40,812 bases of DNA from Paracoccus sp. (in: a-proteobacteria). GTDB lineage: Bacteria > Pseudomonadota > Alphaproteobacteria > Rhodobacterales > Rhodobacteraceae. The notes below the pieces were generated by a model. It was not told the origin of the DNA and searched no databases. It worked only from the letters and a program-made list of their open reading frames with translations. The translations under genes were made by a program, and so were the position numbers. Below are positions 29,430 through 37,427 of this stretch, one piece after another. The stretch is from the NCBI RefSeq assembly GCF_030538655.1, contig NZ_JAUNTO010000022.1, positions 1 through 40,812 on the forward strand, given 5' to 3'. The first letter of the stretch is position 1. Every line of letters starts with the position of its first letter.

Positions 29430-30319
29430 TTGGTCAGCGCCTCGGTCAGATTGTCGATGACGGTATTCAGCGCGTGATAGCCGCCAGCCGCGATATAGAT
29501 CTCGGTCGAGGGCAGATAGACGACCTGTCCCTTGGACCATGCGCTGGTGCCGTGGATCAGCGGCATGTCCAGCGTGGCCTGCGCCGACTGGCCCGTCTCG
29601 CCGATGGCGGCACCGCGATCCATCACGAACAGCCAGTCGGGGTTGGCATCGGCAATCAGTTCCGGCGACAGCGCGCTGCCGTGATTGGCGGTCGGGTCAA
29701 GGCTGGCGATCGCCTGCGGCATCCCGGTGACAGCGTGCAGCCAGCCAAAGCGCGAGCCTTCGCCATAGGCCGCCATCTTGGGACCATTGGTCATAATGAC
29801 CAGCGCGGTGCCTTTGCCTTCGGCGGCAGCGTGCAGGGTGGTGATCTTGTCATCCAGTTCGGCGTTCAGTTCCGCGGCGCGGTCCTGACGGCTGAACAGG
29901 GTGCCATAGGCGGTGATGCGATCCTTGGCCGCAGCCAGCACATCGGTGCCCAGCGTCATGTCGATGGTGGGCGCGATCCGCTCGACCGCCTGTTTCTGCG
30001 TGGCCGAGCGGCCCGCGACGATAATCAGGTCGGGGTTCAGCGCCGCCAGCTTTTCCAGATCGGGTTCGAACAGCGTCCCGACCGGGGCAGCCGCCACGCT
30101 GTCCTTGAGCGCGGGCAGATACAGATTGTCGGGCACGCCCTGCACCGGCACGCCAAGCGCGGTCAGCGAATCGAGCGCGGCAATATCGTAAACCGCGACG
30201 GTCGCCGGGTTCGCGGGCAGGGTGACATCGCCCTGTGCGGTGGCGATCGTCACATCTTCGGCCAGCACGGGCGCGGCCAAGGCAATTGCCGCAAGGGTGG
30301 ACAGCATGAAATCTCGCAC
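29426..30319 (-). CDS. Iron-siderophore ABC transporter substrate-binding protein
   Basis: This 297-residue periplasmic binding protein (FepB/CeuE/YclQ-like, PF01497) starts most plausibly at GTG 30319, which has AAAGGAA seven bases upstream. A signal peptide follows (hydrophobic stretch LSTLAAIALAAPVLA). The mature protein opens with VTIATAQGDVTLPANPATV, followed by VYDIAALDSLTALGV, as in catecholate-siderophore binding proteins of this class. It delivers ferric siderophore to the permease pair. The gene is 156 bp downstream of tonB on the same strand, so outer-membrane energisation and inner-membrane uptake are encoded together. No receptor or siderophore synthesis gene is in the window. 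Confidence 0.87.
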   Translation of the reverse strand: MRDFMLSTLAAIALAAPVLAEDVTIATAQGDVTLPANPATVAVYDIAALDSLTALGVPVQGVPDNLYLPALKDSVAAAPVGTLFEPDLEKLAALNPDLIIVAGRSATQKQAVERIAPTIDMTLGTDVLAAAKDRITAYGTLFSRQDRAAELNAELDDKITTLHAAAEGKGTALVIMTNGPKMAAYGEGSRFGWLHAVTGMPQAIASLDPTANHGSALSPELIADANPDWLFVMDRGAAIGETGQSAQATLDMPLIHGTSAWSKGQVVYLPSTEIYIAAGGYHALNTVIDNLTEALTK

Positions 30320-30475
30320 GGGGGGTTCCTTTCGCATATGTCTGGCGTGTGGCTGTGCGGCTGGCTTCACGCGGAGGCGTTTTTATTGCCTTTGCCGCAG
30401 AATGACCAGTTTTCCTAGTAAAAAAATCGGGAATCAGTGTCGCAGCCCGTATCGCAGGGGGTATCTGGCAGCGGG

Positions 30476-31306
30476 TCATCTGATCGTGATCGGTTGGATA
30501 AAGCTTTCGCTGCGTCCGCTGGGGGGGGGTGACACGCGGGGCAGACGTGCGGCCTGACGGGTCAGGGCCTGATCGGTGCGTGGATTGCCGGTGGAACTGA
30601 CCAGTCGCCCGCTGATGGCCCCGTTCGGGGCCACGGTGACGGCGACCTGCACCTGGCCCGACCCGCCGCGCCCGCTGGCGCGCGACATGTGCCGGGTGAT
30701 CTGTGCGCCGACACGGGATTTCCACTGGTTCATCTGCTGTGGGCTGGCGCTTGGCTGTGCTCCGCTGCCACCGCCGCCCCCGCCCGCGCGTTGTGCTTGC
30801 CGGGGTTGTTGCGTTTCCCGTGTGGGGCGTTGCTGAGTCTGCTGCTGCCGGGGGCGTTCCCGTTCGCGCTGCACGGTTTCGCGTGGCGGGGTGCGGCGCA
30901 GGGGCCGGGGGGCGGGACGTTCGGACACCTCAAGCGCGTTATCCGGCGGGGGCGGCAGAAACGCCGCATCGGGGGGCGGCGTCAGCATTTCGGGCAGGGG
31001 CGGCAGCGGGATCGGCGGCAGTTCCGCGATTTCGGGTTCCGGCTCGGGTTCTGGCTCAGGCTCGTCTTCCGGCTCGGCTTCGGCGGTTTCGATTTCCTCG
31101 ACCTCGGCCTGAGGCGGGGCCGCTTCGCCGGGCAGGCCGGGGGGTGGTTCCAGGTCCAGCAGTTCGACATAGACCGGGGCGGACATGCTGGCGAGCTGCC
31201 GTTCCTGCGCCATCGCCCACCACGCCACGCCGCCATGTGCGCCGATGACCACTCCGGCGGCCAGCGCCCAGCGGGCGGTGTCTTGCAGGAATCGTCCCGC
31301 GCTCAT
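30476..31306 (-). CDS. tonB: TonB energy-transducing protein
   Basis: This 276-residue protein has a single N-terminal membrane helix (WALAAGVVIGAHGGVAWWAM). A long proline-rich periplasmic linker follows, with an EPEPEPEPE stretch and then a basic PRQQQTQQRP part. A glycine-rich hinge (AGGGGGGSGA) leads to a C-terminal TonB domain with VQVAVTVAPNGAISGRLVSS. It carries proton-motive energy from ExbB-ExbD to outer-membrane receptors for iron complexes. The ATG overlaps the exbD stop (ATGA). Linker sequence is low in complexity but not damaged. Iron use is supported by the siderophore ABC genes that follow. Confidence 0.88.
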   Translation of the reverse strand: MSAGRFLQDTARWALAAGVVIGAHGGVAWWAMAQERQLASMSAPVYVELLDLEPPPGLPGEAAPPQAEVEEIETAEAEPEDEPEPEPEPEPEIAELPPIPLPPLPEMLTPPPDAAFLPPPPDNALEVSERPAPRPLRRTPPRETVQRERERPRQQQTQQRPTRETQQPRQAQRAGGGGGGSGAQPSASPQQMNQWKSRVGAQITRHMSRASGRGGSGQVQVAVTVAPNGAISGRLVSSTGNPRTDQALTRQAARLPRVSPPPSGRSESFIQPITIR

Positions 31307-31722
31307 GGCGCGGTCCCCTGATCCAGCCCGACCAGCGCGATCCGGGTCCAGCCGGCATCGCGGACGCGGTTCATCACCCCCATCACCTCGCCATAGGCGA
31401 TGCTGCGGTCGGCGCGCAGGAAAATCCGCGCCTCGCGGTCGCCGCCGGTTGCGGATTCCAGCGCGGCGGGCAGGGCACCCTCGCCCACCGGATCATTGCC
31501 AAGGCTCAGCGCAAGATCAGGGCCGACGGTCAACCAGACCGGCTGATCGGGCCGCGCCGCCGCCGTCGCGCCGGACACCGGCAGATCGACGTTCACATCC
31601 ACCGTCGCCAGAGGTGCGGCGACCATAAAGATAATCAGCAGCACCAGCATCACGTCGATGAAGGGCGTGACGTTGATGTCGTGGTTTTCGTCCAGATCGT
31701 CGGAATGCAGACCGCCCGCCAT
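31303..31722 (-). CDS. exbD: Biopolymer transport protein ExbD
   Basis: This 139-residue ExbD/TolR protein has one N-terminal membrane helix. The motif DINVTPFIDVMLVLLIIFM contains the conserved aspartate in the membrane that takes part in proton movement. A periplasmic domain follows. It works with ExbB and TonB in the inner membrane. It starts 2 bp after exbB and overlaps tonB, so the three are co-translated. ExbD is preferred over TolR because of the adjacent tonB. Confidence 0.9.
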   Translation of the reverse strand: MAGGLHSDDLDENHDINVTPFIDVMLVLLIIFMVAAPLATVDVNVDLPVSGATAAARPDQPVWLTVGPDLALSLGNDPVGEGALPAALESATGGDREARIFLRADRSIAYGEVMGVMNRVRDAGWTRIALVGLDQGTAP

Positions 31723-31724
31723 GG

Positions 31725-32480
31725 TTATGCCCCCCGCCGGTCCAGATCGCGGCTGACCAGCCGGATCACCGCCTGCGCGGCATCATTCAGCCGCTGGCGA
31801 TAGCCGGTGATGGCCCGCGCGAACAGGTTATAGACGATGACTGCCGGGATTGCCGCCACCAGCCCCAGTGCGGTTGCCAGCAGCGCCTCGGCGATGCCGG
31901 GGGCCACGACGGCAAGGTTGGTGGTCTGCGCTTCGGCGATACCGATAAAGCTGTTCATGATGCCCCAGACGGTGCCGAACAGCCCGACAAAGGGCGCGGT
32001 CGAACCGATGGTCGCCAGAACCCCGGTGCCGATGCCGGCGGCGCGGCCCGCGCGTCCGACGACGCCATCCAGTTGCGAGGCCACGCGATCCTTCAGCCCG
32101 GCAGAGGTCGCGTCGGCCGCGATGTCACGCTCATACTGGGCCAGCCGCAGCATATGGCTGGCCGGATCGCTGCTGCCTTTTGTCGTGGCGACGGCGGCGT
32201 CCAGACTGGGCGCGGCGATGATGCGGCGCAGGCTGGCGCCGGCACGGCGGTTTGCGCTGAATATCTCGGCGGCTTTTACCACCAGCACCGTCCATGTCAC
32301 CACAGAGGCCGCCAGCAGCAGGATCATCACCGATTTCACCACGATGTCCGCTTGCCGATACATGCCCAACGGCGACAGGTCGTGTGGCAACCCGCTGTCG
32401 ATCGCGATTTGCGCCTGCACGGGGGTGCTGGCCACGGCCAGCAGGGCAAAGGCAGGAAGGATAATCCGGGTCGGCTTCAT
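31725..32480 (-). CDS. exbB: Biopolymer transport protein ExbB
   Basis: This 251-residue ExbB/MotA/TolQ-family proton channel protein has an N-terminal signal-like segment (LPAFALLAVASTPVQA), a first helix SVMILLLAASVVTWTVLVVKA, and the conserved block ATIGSTAPFVGLFGTVWGIM followed by LLATALGLVAAIPAVIVYN. The extended N-terminus is a feature of the longer ExbB type. The open frame reaches 32567, but the ATG at 32480 has AAGAGA before it and starts the signal segment. A sigma70-like promoter lies 150-170 bp upstream. It is the first gene of exbB-exbD-tonB. Confidence 0.9.
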   Translation of the reverse strand: MKPTRIILPAFALLAVASTPVQAQIAIDSGLPHDLSPLGMYRQADIVVKSVMILLLAASVVTWTVLVVKAAEIFSANRRAGASLRRIIAAPSLDAAVATTKGSSDPASHMLRLAQYERDIAADATSAGLKDRVASQLDGVVGRAGRAAGIGTGVLATIGSTAPFVGLFGTVWGIMNSFIGIAEAQTTNLAVVAPGIAEALLATALGLVAAIPAVIVYNLFARAITGYRQRLNDAAQAVIRLVSRDLDRRGA

Positions 32481-32625
32481 GTCGGTCTCTTTCGGCGGCA
32501 GGCGCGGTGTGGGGCGATCTGTCGTGGCGAAAGGTCCGGCCATCCACACGGCGACATGATCCCGCACGGTATCCGCAGGGTCAGAATCGGGCGTCGCGCT
32601 GGCGATGGCTTGCGCAGTTAAGGCG

Positions 32626-32654
32626 CTGTTAAGAATTCATATGAAATTTGTCAA
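32626..32654 (-). promoter_or_regulatory. Sigma70-type promoter of exbB with a palindrome in its spacer
   Basis: On the minus strand a perfect TTGACA (plus-strand 32649-32654) is followed by 17 bases and TAACAG (32626-32631). The spacer contains the perfect 10-bp palindrome TTCATATGAA (32636-32645), a good position for an iron-responsive repressor. The -35 box overlaps the stop codon of the upstream lysR gene. Confidence 0.6.
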
Positions 32655-33559
32655 CTATCGCCGGGGTGATTTACCGCCACCGTGGCAAAGCGCCTGCGCA
32701 GCGCATCGGCACATGCCGCGATTCTGGGCTGACGAAAACCGCTGGCATGGCTCAGCAGATAGACCTGCCGTTCGATGCTGGCCGCGTCATCGAGCACCGG
32801 GATCAACGCGCCGCTGGCCAGATGCGGTGCCAGAAAGATGTCGGGCGCGCGCACCAGACCCTGCCCCTGCACGGCGGCGCTGATCGTGACCGAGGCGCTG
32901 TTGACGGCAAAATTCGCCTGCGGTCCGGCAATGACATCCTGCCCGTTCACCCGGAACGACCAGCGGCCCGGAACCTCTTCGTTCAGGTCGATAATCGCGC
33001 GATGGGCCGCCAGATCGGCAGGCTGGCGCGGGGTGCCCGCGCGGGCCAGATAGCTGGGGCTGGCCGCGATACGGATACGGGTGGTGCACAATCTGCGCAT
33101 CCGCAGGCTGGAATCGCGCGGCACCCCCAGCCGCACCGCCAGATCAAAGCCACCCGCCGTCAGATCGGCGGTGCTGTCGCCCAGCACCAGATCAACCTGC
33201 ACTGCCGGATGCTGTGCGGCGAATTCGCGCAATGCGTCGGCGACGATCAGCTCGCCCATGGTGGTGCCGCAGGCGATGCGCAGCCGCCCTGACAGCGCGC
33301 CATCGCCATCCAGCGCCGCAGCGGCGGATTCGACAGCGGCCAGCACTTCGCGTGCATGGGGCAGCCAACGTTCGCCCGCCGCCGTCAACGACAACGCTCG
33401 CGTGCTGCGATACAGCAATGCATGGCCCAGCCGGGTTTCCAGCGCCGACACATGCTTGCCCGCCAGCTTGTTCGAGATGCCCAGCCTCTGTGCTGCCGCC
33501 GTGAATGATCCGGCATCTGTCACCGCCACAAAAGCGCGCACCCCGTCGATGAAATCCAT
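32651..33559 (-). CDS. LysR-family transcriptional regulator
   Basis: This 302-residue LysR-type regulator has an N-terminal winged helix-turn-helix (residues 1-60: AGSFTAAAQRLGISNKLAGKHVSALETRLG) and a C-terminal effector-binding domain starting at SGRLRIACGTTMGEL. The ATG at 33559 has AGGGA six bases upstream and gives the standard family N-terminus. It is divergent from doxX and the VOC gene, with a 125-bp shared promoter region containing AT-rich short dyads. The usual LysR arrangement suggests it controls those two genes. Effector is unknown; quinones or catechols are a fair guess from the neighbours. Confidence 0.88.
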   Translation of the reverse strand: MDFIDGVRAFVAVTDAGSFTAAAQRLGISNKLAGKHVSALETRLGHALLYRSTRALSLTAAGERWLPHAREVLAAVESAAAALDGDGALSGRLRIACGTTMGELIVADALREFAAQHPAVQVDLVLGDSTADLTAGGFDLAVRLGVPRDSSLRMRRLCTTRIRIAASPSYLARAGTPRQPADLAAHRAIIDLNEEVPGRWSFRVNGQDVIAGPQANFAVNSASVTISAAVQGQGLVRAPDIFLAPHLASGALIPVLDDAASIERQVYLLSHASGFRQPRIAACADALRRRFATVAVNHPGDS

Positions 33560-33684
33560 ATTATCCCTGTTCAGGCGATAGTGTTCCGCCAATATTGCCT
33601 ATTAACGGGCATAAAGAACAGACCTATCTGCGGGGCATCACAAAACGCGCCGCTTTGGGCGCCTTGTTTGCAGGAATATGACCG

Positions 33685-34107
33685 ATGACGAATGTGCTGT
33701 CCTCTTTCGGCTTTGGCAAAGCCAACGCCACCGCCCATGCGGCGCTGATTTTGCGTGTCACACTGGGCGTGCTGTTTCTGGCCCATGCCGGGCTGAAGAT
33801 CTTTGTGTTCACCCCATCGGGAACCGCGGGCTATTTCGCCTCGCTCGGGTTGCCGGGGGCGCTGGCCTATCTGACCATCGCCGCCGAAACCCTGGGCGGG
33901 CTGGCGCTGATCGTCGGGTTTCAAACCAGCCTTGTCGCGCTGGCGCTGATCCCGGTGCTGCTGGGGGCGGCTGTGCTGGGCCATGGCGGCAACGGTTTCT
34001 GGTTCAACAATCAGGGCGGCGGCTGGGAATATCCGGCATTTTGGGCCGTGACCCTGTTGGTGCAGGCGATGCTGGGGGGCGGCGCGAAGGCGCTGACCCG
34101 TAACTGA
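33685..34107 (+). CDS. DoxX family membrane protein
   Basis: This 140-residue protein has four hydrophobic segments (HAALILRVTLGVLFLAHAG, a second around GALAYLTIAAETLGGLALI, a third ALALIPVLLGAAVLG and the C-terminal ALTLLVQAML-like part). It matches the DoxX/MhqP family of small inner-membrane proteins. GGA lies before the ATG. The following gene is a two-domain VOC dioxygenase-like protein; the same pairing occurs in mhq-type loci for methylhydroquinone and catechol resistance. Its molecular role is not known, perhaps a quinone-linked membrane reductase partner. Confidence 0.82.
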   Translation: MTNVLSSFGFGKANATAHAALILRVTLGVLFLAHAGLKIFVFTPSGTAGYFASLGLPGALAYLTIAAETLGGLALIVGFQTSLVALALIPVLLGAAVLGHGGNGFWFNNQGGGWEYPAFWAVTLLVQAMLGGGAKALTRN

Positions 34108-34118
34108 AGGAGAATATG

Positions 34119-34913
34119 ATGACGACAAGTGATGCTCCTGTTTCGGTCAGCCATGTGGCGCTGACCGTCCGCGACCTGCCCCGCACCGGCGATTTTTATC
34201 GTCGCGTGCTGGGGCTGAACGATCTGACCTCGGATGGCGACAGCCTGACGCTGGGGCAGGGCGATACCCGCCTGCTGGAACTGCGGCGTGATCCTGATGC
34301 GCGCCCGCAGCCGCGCGGGGCCGGGCTGTTCCATACCGCGTTTTTGTTGCCCCATCGCGACGATCTGGGCCGCTGGCTGCGTCATGCCGTGGCTTTGGAT
34401 CTGCGGCTGGACGGTGCCTCGGACCATCTGGTCAGCGAGGCGGTGTATTTACGCGACCCCGAGGGCAACGGTATCGAGATCTATGCCGACCGCCCCCGGT
34501 CGAGCTGGAAAACCGACGGCGTGCGGGTGCAGATGGATACGGTCGCGCTGGATGTGCCCGGCCTGATGCGCGCGCCGGGCGACTGGACGGCGGCACCCGA
34601 TGGCACGGTGATCGGCCATGTTCACCTGCAAGTTGGTGACATTCCGCAGGCCGAGGCGTTCTATGCCGGGGAGTTGGGCTTTGACCTGACCTCGCAGATC
34701 AACGGGGCCAGTTTCTATGCGACGGGTGGCTATCATCACCATCTGGCCACGAATATCTGGAACAGTCGCGGCGCAGGGCCACGCGGGGCGGATACCGCCG
34801 GTCTGGCCGAACTGGTGCTGAGTGCGGATGCCGACAGCATCGCCCGTCTGGGTCGCCGTGAATGGCATGATCCCTGGGGCAACCGGGTGGTGGTCGCATC
34901 GCGGGCGGCCTGA
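34119..34913 (+). CDS. Two-domain VOC (glyoxalase/extradiol dioxygenase-like) protein, CatE type
   Basis: This 264-residue protein is made of two vicinal-oxygen-chelate modules. The first (residues about 8-120) keeps a His-His-Glu set: VSHVALTV, LFHTAFLLP and PEGNGIEIYAD. The second has GHVHLQVGD and YHHHLATN, but the position of the glutamate reads WGNRVVVAS, so one ligand is lost there. The architecture resembles CatE/MhqO ring-cleaving enzymes. AAGGAG lies six bases before the second of two adjacent ATG codons, which is chosen. With doxX and lysR it likely removes catechol or hydroquinone compounds. Substrate is inferred. Confidence 0.8.
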   Translation: MTTSDAPVSVSHVALTVRDLPRTGDFYRRVLGLNDLTSDGDSLTLGQGDTRLLELRRDPDARPQPRGAGLFHTAFLLPHRDDLGRWLRHAVALDLRLDGASDHLVSEAVYLRDPEGNGIEIYADRPRSSWKTDGVRVQMDTVALDVPGLMRAPGDWTAAPDGTVIGHVHLQVGDIPQAEAFYAGELGFDLTSQINGASFYATGGYHHHLATNIWNSRGAGPRGADTAGLAELVLSADADSIARLGRREWHDPWGNRVVVASRAA

Positions 34914-34919
34914 GCGTAA

Positions 34920-34966
34920 CGGGCACCTGTGACCCGGTTGGGGCAGGTGCCCGGCCTGTTTCTTTG
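34920..34966 (+). terminator. Terminator after the VOC gene
   Basis: A perfect 10-bp stem (34920-34929 with 34944-34953) with a 14-base loop is followed by a T-rich tail (TGTTTCTTT). It begins seven bases after the VOC stop. Confidence 0.75.
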
Positions 34967-35593
34967 GTCGGGTTGGGGGATTGGCCGGGGTTGCGCCCCG
35001 ACGCGCTGGACAGGCTATCGCGCTGCCAGACGGCAGGCGACGTCAGGACAGGCACCGGCGTCATCACCAGAAAGATTGGACGCTGTTTATAATGTGCCTG
35101 CTGCTCCGCGACCGTATCGCGAACTGATCTGACGGCCCGCACCGCCGAACGTGCGGTGTGTCGTTCATCGCGGCCTTGCCGGGGTGTCTGCATCAGCGCC
35201 GCAAAGCAGGCGCGGGGGCATTCGTGATCCGTGCGACAATCGGATGCAGGATGATCTGCTTGCAGGCGACCATCGGGTATGATCCTGCATTCGCCAGCCC
35301 GCCAGCCACAGCACAACCGTTCAGGGTCAGTCACCTCGGGCAACAAAACTGGTGCCGGGAGACCTGCTCTGATGCGGGTTCATGCGTATCTGTTTGCGCC
35401 GCCGAACGGAACAAACCGCCCCGGCACGTTGGCCAGAACCACACGGATCACGTTTTGACCGGCGAAATCGACCATGCGGCGGCGGGTGTGGCCATGCGTG
35501 ACATGGCCTGACTCATGCGCAATGCCCGAGGCTGGTTCCTCGGGCACGACCTGCCCGGCATCTTGCACGGTTCCCGGCAGGTGGCGGGGCGGA
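34967..35593. other. Long stretch without a clear gene, with inverted repeats
   Basis: About 630 bases hold no convincing gene. Visible structures are: a perfect TATAAT at 35088-35093 without a good -35 box; a 12-base inverted repeat with one mismatch (35244-35255 with 35279-35290) enclosing a small CTGC-TT-GCAG hairpin; and a perfect 9-bp hairpin at 35523-35546. A minus-strand 62-codon frame (35380-35568, GTG start, 25 bp after the phosphatase gene) contains HESGH followed by VTHGHTRRR, which resembles the zinc motif of M48 peptidases. It may be a relic or chance. Confidence 0.5.
35523..35546. terminator. Hairpin downstream of the PP2C phosphatase gene
   Basis: TGCCCGAGG and CCTCGGGCA form a perfect 9-bp stem with a 6-base loop about 50 bp after the phosphatase stop on the minus strand. 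There is no T-run, so its role as a terminator is uncertain. Confidence 0.4.
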
Positions 35594-36859
35594 TCATGGC
35601 GTGGCGCGGTATTCGATCAGCACCGCCGACATGTCATCGCCGCGTTCGCCCTTGGTGTATTCGGAAATCGACCACGACATTGATTCCAGAAAGTTGTGGC
35701 CGTGCAGCATCTGGTTGGTTCGCAGGATCATCGACATCCCCTCTTCGCCCAATAGGCGACCGTCGGGGTTTTCCGCCTCGGTTATGCCGTCCGAGGTTAT
35801 CAGCAGCCGGTCGCCGGGGTGCAGGCGCACCGATACTTCGTCAAAGCGGGGTTCGGTAAACAGACCAATCGGCATCCCGCCATTGCCCAGCCACACCACC
35901 TCGCCCGAACTGCGTTGCAGCACCGGATGCGGATGCCCGGCCTGCACCAGATTTACCATGCCGGTGCGGTGGTTCAGTTCGGCATAGAGCATGGTGAAAT
36001 AGGTGTCCGTCTGCATTTCGTCCAGCATCATGGTGTTCAGAATGCGGGCCAGACGTTTGGGCGGCACAGAATTGACCCCGCCTGGTGTGTTGTGCAGCGC
36101 GATGTTCTGTTCGGCGGAACCGGAAAGATGCACCGCCAGTCGTGCGGCCAGCAAGGCTGCGGCGACACCGTGGCCCGACACGTCAATGGCAAAGATGCCC
36201 GCCCGATCTGCGTCGATAGGAAAAAATCCCACCAGATCGCCGCCGATATGGCCTGCGGGGCGCAGCATCAGCGACAGATCGAACGGGCCGAAACTGCCGT
36301 TGCGTTCGCGCACCAGCCCCTGTTGCAGCTTGCGCGCCTCGATCAGGTCGCGGTCCATGGCCTCTTGCGCGGCGTGCAGCTTTTCCCATGCGCTGAGCAG
36401 TTGCGCGTTGGTGGCGCGTAATTGTTCTTCGAACCGCAGGATGCGTTCGGCTGCGGCCAGCCGGGCCAATAATTCGGCCCCCGCGACCGGCTTGGTCATG
36501 AAATCATCGGCCCCGGCGGCCAGACCATAGGCAATGTCGGCCTTGTCGGTTTTCGAGGTCAGCAGAATGAAATAGCCATAGCCTTCGCGCTTCATCGCCC
36601 GGAACGCTTGACAGAACTCCGGCCCCGACATGCCCGGCATCACCCAATCCGACAGAATCATGTCGGGCTGGCGCGCCTGACAGATCGCCATGGCTTCTGG
36701 TGCTGATGCGGCCTCGACCACCTCGTAACCGGCACGGCGCAGTTGAATGGCCAGCGTGCGTCGCTGGGCGCGGCTGTCATCCACCAGCAAAACCTGTCGG
36801 CACGCCCGGACCACGGTGCAATCTGATGGTGGGTCAAAGGATCGATTCGCTTCTTTCAT
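35594..36859 (-). CDS. Response-regulator-linked PP2C (RsbU/SpoIIE-type) phosphatase
   Basis: This 421-residue protein has a receiver domain (residues about 22-140; VLLVDDSR with the acidic pair D27-D28, phosphoacceptor D71 in LSDWVMPGMSG, and TKP lysine), a coiled-coil linker (EEQLRATNAQLLSAWEKLHAAQEAM) and a PP2C/SpoIIE serine phosphatase domain. The metal-binding motifs are GGDLVGFF, DVSGHGVAAALLA, SDGITEAEN and GDDMSAVL. Such proteins dephosphorylate an anti-sigma-factor antagonist in partner-switching pathways under control of a phosphorelay. The divergent Hpt gene is a likely phosphorelay partner. No RsbV/RsbW-like gene is in the window. Confidence 0.88.
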   Translation of the reverse strand: MKEANRSFDPPSDCTVVRACRQVLLVDDSRAQRRTLAIQLRRAGYEVVEAASAPEAMAICQARQPDMILSDWVMPGMSGPEFCQAFRAMKREGYGYFILLTSKTDKADIAYGLAAGADDFMTKPVAGAELLARLAAAERILRFEEQLRATNAQLLSAWEKLHAAQEAMDRDLIEARKLQQGLVRERNGSFGPFDLSLMLRPAGHIGGDLVGFFPIDADRAGIFAIDVSGHGVAAALLAARLAVHLSGSAEQNIALHNTPGGVNSVPPKRLARILNTMMLDEMQTDTYFTMLYAELNHRTGMVNLVQAGHPHPVLQRSSGEVVWLGNGGMPIGLFTEPRFDEVSVRLHPGDRLLITSDGITEAENPDGRLLGEEGMSMILRTNQMLHGHNFLESMSWSISEYTKGERGDDMSAVLIEYRATP

Positions 36860-36980
36860 GGGGCGAACGTAACCTGCCGAGCGTAAAGATCGGGTAAATA
36901 GGACAAATTCTCATGGCTTAAGGTTTCGGTAAGCGGCGCGTGCTATCGTGCCGGAAAGGGATTCTCGGTATGGGGCAAGG

Positions 36981-37334
36981 ATGATTGACTGGAATCGTGT
37001 GATCGAACTGCGCAACGAAGTGGGACCGGATGAATTCGGGCCGGTTCTGGAACTATTCATGGACGAAGTAGAAGAAATCGTCATGCGCCTTGATGCCAGT
37101 GATCCGGCACGGCTGGCGCGCGACATGCATTTTCTCAAGGGCAGTGCATGGAATCTGGGCTTTGCCGAATTCGGTGCGCTGTGTCAGCAGGGTGAAACTC
37201 TGGCCATGCGGGGCCGGACTGAGGATGTGAAGCCCGAGGATTTCGTGGCCTGCTATTCGACCTCGAAACAGATCTTCATGCGCGATCTGGCCTGTGCGGT
37301 CGGTCCGGATCAGGAGGAAACCGGCGTCGCCTGA
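36981..37334 (+). CDS. Stand-alone Hpt domain protein
   Basis: This 117-residue all-helical histidine phosphotransfer protein carries the phosphorylatable histidine H50 in the motif DMHFLKGSAWNLGF. The start at 36981 (ATG, GGGG five bases before it) is preferred over GTG at 36948, which has no ribosome binding site. It is divergent from the receiver-phosphatase gene with a 121-bp shared region. Its likely job is to pass phosphate to or from that receiver. The cognate hybrid kinase is not in the window. Confidence 0.83.
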   Translation: MIDWNRVIELRNEVGPDEFGPVLELFMDEVEEIVMRLDASDPARLARDMHFLKGSAWNLGFAEFGALCQQGETLAMRGRTEDVKPEDFVACYSTSKQIFMRDLACAVGPDQEETGVA

Positions 37335-37379
37335 ATGCGGCTTTTGCCGGGGCGGGGCGCAGGATTTCTGATCCAGACA

Positions 37380-37399
37380 GGGCGGGCACAAGCCCGCCC
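37380..37399. terminator. Hairpin between convergent hpt and ATP-grasp genes
   Basis: GGGCGGGC and GCCCGCCC form a perfect 8-bp stem with loop ACAA. It lies 45 bp after the hpt stop and 28 bp after the ligase stop on the other strand, but lacks a T-run. Confidence 0.55.
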
Positions 37400-37427
37400 G
37401 GGCCGCGACCAGATCAGGATCTGCCGG

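Noticed and set aside
30420-30475. T7 stretch after tonB on the minus strand as a terminator
   Set aside because: Only a 4-bp stem (CGGG/CCCG) can be drawn before it, which is too weak to call. Read-through into the siderophore operon is also plausible.
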